In this document: in pieces, positions 55,107 through 64,000 of the stretch
Layout of the letters: each line of letters opens with the position of its first letter
Numbering within the stretch: the stretch's first letter is position 1
Program-made: the position numbers and the translations under genes
Assembly: GCA_038503035.1 (NCBI GenBank)
Contig: JAVSML010000049.1
Coordinates: 62,001-126,000 of the forward strand
Reading direction: 5' to 3'
Source of the DNA: Crocodylus rhombifer
Lineage: Eukaryota > Chordata > Crocodylia > Crocodylidae
DNA: 64,000 nt
The notes under the pieces: model-generated
Databases searched by the model: none
The model's input: only the letters and a program-made list of their open reading frames with translations
What the model was told of the DNA's origin: nothing

Positions 55107-58100
55107 ACTGTTCACATTCAACATTAAACACCAGAAAATGTTTTCATTCCCTAGAAGCAAAATATTAACTCTGATTTTGGTTTCATTACATGACTCTGCC
55201 AAGAGATCCCCTTCAGAGAAACTGTCCCTGCTTGGAAAGATTTGGAGAAGGAAAATGAAAACAGTTAAATACTGAAGAAAATAGGTGCTAGTATTCATTA
55301 TTTGAGTAAAATTACTAAAACTCTTTATTATATTGCTTATTCATTTTGCAAATGCTACTATATAGCCTCAGGATTAGAGCAAACTGCATGGCACTTCCGC
55401 TTCCTCTTTACAATAAAGAAGTACAACAAAACACAGCCTATCCTGCCATGTACTCATAAGAAGGCAAAAAGATGAAGTAACTGAGCATGGGAACGCTGAA
55501 TTAAATCAACCATTGCTTTCTCCTTGATCAATTACTTGACACAGATTTTGCCAGCAAGTACTAAAGCACTGAATGACAAATAGGAATATGGGGGCTTTAA
55601 AAGGTCTTTTAATGTGCAAGATATTTTACTGCAATATTTTAATAAATTCTTTCTGGCAATTTAAATTACTACAGGTGGTTTCATTTTAATTTAAGAGTTT
55701 TCAAAGTAAATGAATGTGAAGCACTAATCCATAAGAATGTGGTTAGAGGGGAAAAATCCTACAACAGCTACAACTGCAGTTTTATATTACTAATTAGCTA
55801 CTCGATACAACATACATTAATGCAACTGTTCTGTTTGCTAACCATTAAACTATGAAGATACGAAGACAATGAAAGGAGAATGACCTTCTATATGTCAAAG
55901 TATATTGCTGAAAGCATCTGCAGCTAATGGGGCTGTGCTTGCTCATCCAGAAAGAGTAAATAGGTTTATTAGCTTACTCAGCTGGAAAATGCTTAGTAGC
56001 TACTGGTCATCTGACAAGAAATTTAATTCATAGCTCTTCTAGCTATAAAGGGAACATGATCTTTTTATGCTGTTATTCAAATGTCCTGAAATGTTATCTA
56101 CTAGAACCACCAGACAGAGGTGTTGTAGCAGAGGGGTTAATTGGTCTTATGATGAAGTGTGGTTTTCAACACCATTGCACACTCTTGCCAAAGGTTGTCC
56201 CCAGTCGATTCAGATGTAAAATGAGTATGTGGTCATTTGGGCTGGGAAGGGGTGGCGGGTCAACAGTAGCTGCATTTGCTACTTGCTATATTGCTTCTTT
56301 TTGCTGTTGGCTACAGAACTTGGTATACCTTAACCATACTAGCCCCTCTGGGTTGCAAGGCTCAGGAGAATTTAGACTCTTCTGCTAACCACAGAGTAGT
56401 GAGTAAGGCAAGAACATGGACACTGGAATAGCAGTAAAAAGGACATTTCTTTTATGCCCTGTCATAGTCTCTTGCAGTATTTGATTTGGCAATGAGACTC
56501 TTAAAATTTTAATATCTACAGCATCTAAAACAGATTATCTCATATTATTAGAGACAAAAGACTAAACAATCACGAAGTCACTCAAAGTCCACATCAACTT
56601 TACTCCAACTGTTTAACTGAAGTCTCATTTTATAGTATATGCATCAATAATACACAAAACCATCATTATTTTGGATTATTAGACCAAAATTGGTATGCAG
56701 TTTGCAAAGTTTCTTTTCAGAATGCTGTCTCATTTTTGTCTTAAATCTGATTCCACCAGTCGTATTTACACTCACACCCCTCTTCTACTGACTATAGCTG
56801 GAATCAAGTTAGGGTATTATCCTTAACACTGGAGGCTTCACACCTTCCCCACTCTTCCCCAGTGTTTTAGCCCCACACAATACTTTTCCAGTCAAGCGAA
56901 TCTCACAAAGTGTTTTAGCCTCAGCCAACACTTTTCCAACCCAATGGGAATCTCTCTGCATGACCTGGGATCTATGCTAAGAAAGGAGTTGACGATAATG
57001 TAGACTGAAAGAGACATGAGTAGATAAGGCAACTCAACTGCTCTTCAGGAACTAGTCTGAAAAGGAAATACTACCTCACTCTATTATCTTTTCTATGAAA
57101 ACCCTTCTCTACCTCCCCTGCAAAGGTGGTTTCAACTGAGGAAACTACTAGTAGCATACACCTCAACAAAGTCATGTCACTAAACTTCTGGATCAGAGAG
57201 GTGGTCAGAGTCTAAAGATGTTACAAACACCCTTCCATCCCACTAGGTCAGGGGATAGCCATTCTGCACATTTTTTCATGGAATAGTATTCCTTCAGACA
57301 AAATGCAAAGGTATCATGCACTCAGCCTAAAATTATATTCCTGTATTTTGGAACACTTGTGGTATGTTATGCTTAGTTATTGTCCTGAATTTGATTTCTT
57401 AATATAGCATTTTGGCATTTATTACTAGCTACTGTTAAGCTGCGCTTAGTTTTATCATTTTTATTAAAGTTGTCAATTTAAAACAGTTACCGTGCACGAT
57501 TAACTCATTAGTTGATTCTTTCATTAATTTTTTTAACGCGTTAAGCACACACATGACTTTGGAGCCCACATCCGGGCTCTACGCTTGCAGAAACTTTGAT
57601 GTGGTCAGAATTAGCAGCTGCACTTGTTAGTGAGTAGAATAAGCTGGGGTAAGATCAAATATACTTCACAGAGACTTATTTGTTTCTTAGAACTTTGTCT
57701 TCAGTGAATGGTCGCCACTATTATTATTTTTCTTGTGTATGTAATAAATGTTTTTGATATTTCTTATACTTTATTAATTGTCTGTGGTAAGTATGATTTC
57801 ACAGCAGCTGGCCACATGGATTGGTCTCTCCTATGTGGGAAGAACCTGTACTTTTTTTGTATAAGTTGTGCAAAGGGTGTGATTCTTTTAGTTGGCAAAA
57901 TCTCCCTTCCTAGAAGTGAAATATCTGAGTAGGCCAGGTGAAGCTGAGGTGCTCAGAACCAAAGAGTTGGCTCCTTGGACACATCTCAGATTGCTGTCAG
58001 TGGTCAATCAGTGGACTGTGGAGAAAGGTTTGGACTTGAACATCACCCCTGTAAGCATTAATGCTCTCTGCTTGTATCCGACCTTGTGAAAGGCATCCCC

Positions 58101-60425
58101 TAAGACTTCCCCTGGCTGATTTTACCAGAGTAGGAATGATTTCAGTTTTGTAACAGATTACACTTAAAAAGGACTCAGTAGAGATTTTAGGACTCTACAC
58201 TAGTGAAATTAATAGCAGATTTGCCATGGATGTCAATAGGATTGGGATCAGATCTTTTGTATGGTATGAATAACTTGTCATACTGTCCTCTTTGTTCATA
58301 TGTTTTTTATGTGCATATGCAGTAAGTTTGTTATAAAGAGGTTTAAATTGACAAAGTAATGATTTAAATAGAAATGTTTCTGTGGAAACTCAATTCCTTC
58401 TCTTGTTTTCTAGAGTAGGTGAGGTCACTGCCATTAACTTCCAGTGTGCTTTTTTATGATAAAGTTGAAAAAAAAGGTATGGAAAAAGGAAGGGTTTTGA
58501 TAAGTTCCTTGAGTATGCTTTATAATCCTTAGTGAATTTGGTAGGTCATTCTATAGTATCAATTTTACAGTTAGCCATTATTTTGTCATTCTGAATATTT
58601 TCAAAACCACTTTTAGACCCTTAACATACTTCAGAAAAATTTCCATTCTTACAATGCATAAACCACAAATCAAGTTTTGCTGAATGAACCTACCTTTTGC
58701 TTATGAAAAAATATGTGTAAAAATGTAGCAGAGAACATTGATTTTAATCAAATTTGGCAGGTTAATTTAACAGTACTAACTTTTTGATACAATTCTGCAG
58801 GAAAAAAAATTGAAGAATTTAGGATTTTATGACCTAATATTAGTTTTTAAGGCTACAATAAATATTTTCAAATCCATTTAAACTATTCCTGTTTTAGACT
58901 ATGCTAATGAAAATACCTGCAATCATTACACACAGCATTTTAACTTAAAAAGGAACTATTTACCAAATTGATTTGATTATAAGAACTTGTTTTGACATTT
59001 TCCTGTTTGTTGCATGGTTTGTTTGGTTTGTTGGTGGGTTTTTTTACGTAAGTGAGATATTTATATTGAAATATTAGAAATACTGCTTTTTAAGTTTATC
59101 CAATATAAACAATGCTAAAACTAGCAACAATACTAAGTATGTTGTATTAGAATTTATTAGATGCATTAGTGACTTAAATAATGTGTCTCAAATGTATTAT
59201 GAGCTCCATGACAGTTCATATTTTACGGCCAACTGCAGGGGCACATGCACAAAGAAAACTACAGAAAAGCAATTAAGACTGTTTAAAGTGAAGATTTATA
59301 TCTATGGTAAACCCATGATGGAAACAACTCCTTCTGAACTGGGCCTGCCAGAAGTATAATCTAAGGAGTGTTCAGTACCTCTTCACCTTAAATCTTTTCC
59401 GTTTGACTTTAAACATGTTGGACATAGCTAGATAGCATGTTGGCATTACCTAATCAAATTATCTTCTTGTAACCTCCTATTGGAAAGAAATTTGCTAACT
59501 CATTAAACCTGAATCTAGACCGCTAATAGTTTACGTTTATTAAATTCCCTCTACATATTTTCAGTGAAAAATGTATACTCTGGTATTTATTACTTCTGGT
59601 ACTGCTTGAAGGTTCCAGAGAGATTTATGCCCCTTCCTCATTTTAGTACCTTAAACAATCAAGAGACACTCACACAATCCATACAGTCCATACACCAACT
59701 ATTTAAAGAAAAACTAAGCATATTATAATAAATAATGAAATATGCAAACACTTTTACTACTAGTAACATATTTCAGAAATCTATATATACACACAACACA
59801 TTTATACTTTCATATACTTTAGCAGACTAATATATATAAACTGTCGCATTCTTAAATTAGGAGGTAAGCTGTTTCATTGTAATGCAAATCATTCCCATTA
59901 GTACCCCACGAGTTTCTTTTCCCCAGGTTTTTTCTTTCAGTCAAGTCCTCTACAAAAGGTGTGATTTGTAATAAAATATTGAGATGACATTAGAATGAAG
60001 ATTTTATGACTTTGTCACAGGATCTAAAGATTAAATGCCAGTAATTCTCTGCCCCATAAGAAATCAATAGGGTCTTCATAGAATAGACGCAAGCATTAAT
60101 TTCATATTATCTTTTCAGCTTGAGCATCAAATAGGACCAAGAGAACCAGAAGAGAGGTAATGATCTGTTTCAGATTCAAATAAATCTAATAACATCCATC
60201 TGGCTGGGGTTATAAGGATGCTAACCCCCGTAACCCAGCCATATTTCAGTTTGGATAATTAAGTTCTGGCTACCTAAAATTTCACCTGCAGTTTACGGGT
60301 ACCTGGGATGTTCTCCTGAAGTACTGTAAAGCACTTTCCTGAGATGTCATGATTTCTCTTTATATTTTAAATACAAATATATACATGTAATGCTACATTC
60401 ATATGTGTACTTATACCTAGTGTAC

Positions 60426-60456
<31 letters not shown>

Positions 60457-60771
60457 AGGGACTGGGACCATCATTTCTAATTCATTTGGGGATGCAAGGC
60501 TAAAAATATAAAATACTGTAGTCATCATTTTCCTGATTGTCAGACTATTGTCCATGTATATATGTGGAATTTGACAGAATTACATATAGTACATATATGC
60601 TATAGAACTTCCATGAGTGAAATTTACCATAGCATAGAGGTCATTGTACCTAGTTAGCCTTAAAAGGGGAGGGGGGATCACAGTACCATAACAGGGTATC
60701 TGTTGGAACCCCTTGGGCCAGAGCAGAAGGGGAAAGTCTGACCTATGTTGTCACATCTTGCAGCTCAGTGG
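55107..60771. other. AT-rich unique sequence, no gene seen
   Basis: The longest block without recognisable transposons in the window. It holds an imperfect tandem duplication at about 56859-56945 (AGTGTTTTAGCC...CACTTTTCCA twice), the palindrome TTAACGCGTTAA at 57533-57544, and the AC microsatellite at 60429. The intervals 55660-56040 and 59215-59360 have mixed composition and few simple runs and are the best places here to look for conserved non-coding elements. No frame resembles a known protein. Confidence 0.5.
60429..60455. repeat. (AC)13 microsatellite
   Basis: An uninterrupted AC run. Confidence 0.95.
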
Positions 60772-61837
60772 ATGCATCTACACATGCTATTAAGTGACGA
60801 AATAAACTTTGGTGCAGTTTGAGCTAGAGTCAGTTGCTCTTGGGCACATCATTTACACATGCACCCAAGACCACAGTATTTTGAGCCAGGGTGGAGCAGC
60901 CCTATGCTGACAGAGGGTCTGGGGTGGGGGGTCAGCCTTGGGCTCTGAGTGGCAGCATCAGGCAGCGGAGGTGCTGGCTGGGTTACTTCATCTTTTTCTT
61001 CTTCTTCCCCCTTCGCTTGCCCCATCCAGATGCAGGTGCTGTTGCAGATCTTGGCTATCCACTGGTTTCAGTCATACATATCTTCTTTTTCCAACTCCTT
61101 CTCTCTTATGTCCCTCTCCACTATATCTCTCTAACTTGTCTTTAGTCTTCCTCTTCCCCTTCTCCCTGGAAGTGCCATTCTGGCAACTTTTTTTCCACAT
61201 ATTCTTCTGGACTCCTTTGAACATGCCCATACCATGCCAGTCTTCTCTTCTATACTTTCTTAGATGCCTCCACTACCTTCACTGATCCTTTGATAAAAGC
61301 ATTCCTCACTTTATCCATCTTCTTTACTCCACAGAGTCATTGGCGCATTATCAGCTCTGTCATGTTGAGTAGTCGCCTTTCTTGAGTTTTCTTCAGGGGC
61401 CCTGTCTCCACTCTGTACAATAGCACTGGATGCATGTCTTATAGCGTTGGATGCACTGATACTTTCCTGTCACATAACATTCCTGTCACCAATTTCTAGC
61501 TTGTCCACCCTGCTGTTATCCTATGGTTCAACTCCTTGTCCTTCAACTCCAACTCCTGCATTCTGATGAATAGTTGACCCCAGATACTTGAACTTGTCAA
61601 GTTTTCAAACATGATTCTCATCGATTATCACATTTCCAACATCAGGTACCTCAGAGAAATCACAGTGCATATATTCTGTTTTGGATTAACTAATCTTCAT
61701 TCCTTTTCCCTCTAGAACTTCCCTCAATTGGTCCAATCCAGCTTGCACTTACTCTAGACTCTCAGAGTAAATGGCCACATGGTCCACAAACACCATGTTC
61801 TAAGGTAGTCTCCTTCTTATTTGTTCAGTAAACACAT

Positions 61838-62092
61838 CTACTCTTTCCTGCCACGGCAGGGGGTCGGACTAGATGATCTACTCAGGTCCCTTCCGACCCT
61901 AGAAACTATGAAACTATCTACGCATCCATCATGACTGCAAACAGGAACAGGCTCAAAGCTCACTCTTGATGTATGCCCAATTTCACCTAAAAACTCTTTA
62001 TTTCTGCTGAACAGCTCGTCACTTTCATTGTATATTTCCAATACAAGTCCTTGATGGTTCTGACATTTCTCCAGCACCTCCTTAACTCTCAA
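61838..62092 (-). pseudogene. RTE-like RT fragment running into a CR1 tail
   Basis: An 84-codon frame. The first 55-60 residues (VKEVLEKCQNHQGLVLEIYN, then PVPVCSHDGCVD) are the RTE RT region between the FIDLE and FADD motifs, and the last 25 are CR1 tail read in frame. It is not a functional gene. Confidence 0.6.
61841..61915 (+). mobile_element. Minimal CR1 tail (75 bp) nested in the RTE-like LINE
   Basis: Only the end of the CR1 3' UTR is present: GGGGGTCGGACTAGATGATC, CAGGTCCCTTCCGACCC, then ACTATGAAACT. It is flanked by ATCTA on both sides (61836-61840 and 61916-61920), a plausible 5-bp target duplication. Removing it restores the RTE sequence from MDA to VFTEQI. It is the shortest CR1 insertion in the window. 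Confidence 0.88.
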
Positions 62093-62400
62093 GCATTCCC
62101 ATATTTCTTCCCTATGTACGTGATTATAGACTCAAGATCAATAAAAATGAAATGGATATCTTTACCAGCTTCTCTGTATTTCTCCATCATCTGTCTTGTT
62201 GCAAAAGATGGATCCATGGTTCTTTTTCCCAGCATGAATCTGTACTGGCCTTCTCTAAATGATCACCTCAATCCTTGACAGTACTTTCCTATGGCAGAGT
62301 TAATTAATTTACTTCACCCTAATACTAGCCCACATGTAGACACTTTATTGTGGAACTAATTAGTCAACTCCACAGTAAAGTACACACGTAGATGCACCCA

Positions 62401-63089
62401 GTATTGCATTCATTACTTCACCAAGTTGGTAATGTTTCAAAACAGCCATCTACTGAACACAAGAATTAAAGGAGAAATATATGATTCTGTCCTAGTTCAT
62501 CTTCAGATACTGAATGCATTTCTGATGTTTATAGTCTGTTGAAGGGAAGGACCAATTTCCCTTTACATACTCTTTCTTCTCAAGTAGTTTTCTACAGGAC
62601 ATGAAATGTAAAAGTTCAGAATACCAGAACAGTGCTTATTGTACACATCTACAGATGCGTTTTGTGGATCAACGATGGTATGTGTGCAGAATGCCAAATT
62701 TAACCACCCACATGTAAAACATAGTTTGCATGTTAATCACCTACTGCAGCAGAAAAGACTGATCAGATTTCCAAAAAGGACTGTTTATGTAAAAGGAATC
62801 ATGCACTAGTCCCAAAATATCAGTAGTGGACAGTTCTAACCATATTATCTATTTATTGTGTTTATTGAGGTAGAGTGAATTGCAAATGGAGCCCTACTGG
62901 GATAGGCACTGTACAAAGACAGAATACAAAAATCCCAAGGAGCTCAAAATCTAAACAGATAAGAGAGACCAGGGGCCATGTTAAACATTGTGCTTAAGCT
63001 TCTCATATATTGATTTATGTTAACATTAAGGGCTTGTTACACATTCATTTTAAGTAGCTCCTGGAGCTCTTAACCCCTGGATTGTCCAT
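62401..63089. other. Unique sequence, one old dispersed repeat fragment
   Basis: At about 62890-62980 the order GGGATAGGCACTGTACAAAG, then AGGAGCTCAAAATCTAA, recalls an ancient amniote repeat with a (A/G)GGCACTGTACAAA core. I cannot name it. Otherwise no signal. Confidence 0.35.
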
Positions 63090-63157
63090 ACATTAACAAT
63101 TTGAAACTTGCTTTAAATACACTTTAGGCAGTTTACACTGCAGAGCAGTTTTATCTC
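63090..63157. repeat. 68-bp direct repeat, left copy
   Basis: About 88% identical to 63751-63817, with one 1-bp indel. The shared core includes TTTAAATACACTTTAGGCAG. The two copies bracket the CR1 endonuclease fragment. Confidence 0.9.
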
Positions 63158-63750
63158 TTATCTATGTTATCCAGCTCATGTCCATTTATGTGTGGCTACT
63201 CCCCACAGCCACCTATGGGGGAGCTGAGGGAATAGTTCTCCATCAGCAGGACAGGAAGACAGGGTCCTTAGTAGGAGGGCTCAGGTGCCTATATACTAAC
63301 GCCAGGAGCATGGGGAACAAGCCGGAGGATTTAGCCCTCCTACTCTGCAGTGTGCATTATGATTTAGTAGGGATTATGGAGACCCGGTGGGACTCCTCAT
63401 ATGACTGGAGTGTAGCTATAGAGGGCGACACCCTACGTAAAAGGGACTAGGTGGGGAAGAAAGGTGGAGGCATTGCTCTCTATGTGAAAGAGCAGTACAG
63501 CTCCTTGCAGGCTGACAAAGGCCCCCAAAAAAGGCGGCTAGAAACCCTCTGGGTCAAGTCATGGGGGAGTGTGCCGAGAGAGACCTAACTGTAGGTGCAT
63601 ACTACAGACCACCAAACCCGGGGGGGGGAACTCGATCTGGAGTTCACCTGAGAATTGACTAAGGCCGCACGTACATGTGACATAGTTGTCATGGGTGATT
63701 TTAATTATCCAGACATCTCCTGGGAGGAACACTCGGCCAAGTTGGATCAG
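63158..63750 (+). mobile_element. CR1 LINE endonuclease fragment lacking its 3' end
   Basis: The plus strand reads GGLRCLYTNARSMGNKPEDL, YDLVGIMETRWDSS, a stop, KKGGGIALYVKEQY, LETLWVK, frameshifts, then VVMGDFNYPDISWEEHSAKL. This is the CR1 ORF2 apurinic endonuclease (catalytic N, E and D/N boxes; ETRW where ETWW is usual). It stops abruptly at about 63750, where the right direct repeat begins. Retaining the 5' part while losing the 3' end is the reverse of the usual CR1 truncation. Confidence 0.85.
63178..63450 (+). pseudogene. CR1 ORF2 N-terminal endonuclease piece (90 codons)
   Basis: Residues 34-90 are CR1 endonuclease (LRCLYTNARSMGNK, DLVGIMETRWD, IEGDTLRKRD). The upstream 30 residues are probably CR1 inter-ORF sequence. 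A stop then interrupts a frame that goes on as GKKGGGIALYVKEQY. Confidence 0.75.
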
Positions 63751-63817
63751 ACATTAACACCTGAATCTTGTTTTAAATACACTTTAGGCAGTTTAAACTG
63801 CAGGGCAATTTTATCTC
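63751..63817. repeat. 68-bp direct repeat, right copy
   Basis: Second copy of 63090-63157. It begins exactly where CR1 similarity ends. Confidence 0.9.
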
Positions 63818-64000
63818 CTTGTTCTTGCAAAGGCTGAGATTTCTTAGAGAGAGTCTGGCCCTCTGTTAATGGACGCTTCTTTTCTGTCATATTCCCTACC
63901 ACAGAGGAAATTCTCCTGTACTGTTTTTGCTAGAGTTAAACATTTCATTTTTCCCTTTCTCACTTCTTTTGAACACCGCTGCATCCAAGTCTTCTCTCCT
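63818..64000. other. Unique sequence at window end
   Basis: No feature seen. Confidence 0.4.

Larger units (their letters stand above)
60985..62290 (-). mobile_element. RTE-like LINE, RT fragment, interrupted by a CR1 tail
   Basis: The minus strand, reading from 62290, shows RTE-clade RT landmarks in order: RFMLGKRTMDPSFATRQMME, YREAGKDIHFIFIDLES, CLRVKEVLEKC, the insert at 61841-61915, then NMVFVDHVAIYSESLE (family FADD), VQAGLDQLREVLEGKGMKIS, SKTEYM, KLDKFKYLGSTI and, towards the end, LAWYGHVQRSP and GRRGRGRLK. The catalytic FADD box reads FVDH, and several stops and frameshifts are present. There is no endonuclease domain in the window. The 3' end near 60985 is approximate. Confidence 0.82.
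60772..62400. mobile_element. MITE ends enclosing an RTE-like LINE
   Basis: The left end GGATGCATCTACACATGC and the reverse complement of the right end GGGTGCATCTACGTGTGTAC match as terminal inverted repeats. Inner sequences (AAATAAACTTTGGTGCAGTT left; ACTTTATTGTGGAACTAATT right) have the AT-rich character of a short element. The RTE-like LINE at about 60985-62290 sits between them. A target duplication is not clear; AGT flanks both sides. Reading the two ends as one interrupted MITE is an inference. Confidence 0.45.

Noticed and set aside
54790..55275. 161-codon ORF
   Set aside because: Begins in the GC-rich family 2 MITE and runs out into AT-rich DNA; no protein resemblance.
1..64000. CRISPR arrays, bacterial operons, ribosome binding sites
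   Set aside because: Repeat content and composition are those of a vertebrate genome; no regularly spaced short repeats were seen.

Overview
The window looks like non-coding genomic DNA from a reptile, most probably a crocodilian. The organism call rests on repeat content. CR1 LINE copies end in the short tandem tail ATGAAACT or TCTATGAA. They sit with an RTE-like LINE, a Tx1-like LINE, an old L3/CR1-like copy, Penelope-like elements, many hAT-type MITEs, tRNA-derived SINEs and LTR-like pieces, in an AT-rich background. I found no convincing host protein-coding exon, no functional RNA gene, no CRISPR array and no prokaryotic-style operon. Every ORF with recognisable protein similarity belongs to a transposable element. 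The remaining long ORFs lie in GC-rich repeat interiors or look like chance. The window is therefore best read as intergenic DNA or part of a very large intron.

Layout. 1-4 kb: a small hAT MITE with an intact 8-bp target duplication (139-499), then AT-rich unique DNA. 4-9 kb: two GC-rich repeat bodies, a CR1 3' end (about 7326-7952, +) and a Tx1-like LINE C-terminal fragment (about 8190-8985, -). 9-18 kb: AT-rich DNA with SINE remnants, a LINE fragment split by a hAT MITE (11255-12190) and an ancient L3/CR1-like copy (13095-14440). 19-21 kb: a Penelope-like element with an inverted terminal-repeat arm, split by a MITE. 25-27 kb: a threefold nest, with CR1 inside hAT inside an LTR-like sequence. 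28-30 kb: a 1.54-kb hAT element carrying a CR1 tail. 31 kb: a perfect 62-bp inverted repeat. 34.8-38.3 kb: a CR1 with most of ORF2, interrupted by a younger CR1. 42-46 kb: a hAT-like MITE, a SINE and a second 1.54-kb hAT copy with a perfect 8-bp target duplication. 48-51 kb: a solo-LTR-like sequence and a Tc1/mariner-type element with TA target duplication and a Tigger/pogo-like transposase remnant. 52-55 kb: a MITE split by a Penelope-like 3' end, then a GC-rich hAT MITE. 60.8-62.4 kb: a second threefold nest, with CR1 inside RTE inside MITE. 63-63.8 kb: a CR1 endonuclease fragment flanked by 68-bp direct repeats.

How the parts relate. The elements do not form a pathway; they form a stratigraphy. 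Nesting gives a relative order: L3/CR1-like, RTE, Tx1 and Penelope-like copies are old and full of stops; hAT-type MITEs jumped into some of them; a CR1 subfamily with an (ATGAAACT)n tail jumped into both hAT and older CR1 copies and is the youngest layer visible. Some open reading frames are by-products of nesting. The clearest is a CR1 chimera at 36163-37200, where an insertion removed the catalytic RT core from the frame yet left the frame open.

I did not find a new host system. The observations most worth a second look are the mutation-free 62-bp inverted repeat at 31.2/31.8 kb, the accidental open CR1 chimera, the CR1 fragment between long direct repeats at 63 kb, and the non-autonomous hAT families whose boundaries can be fixed here by target duplications.
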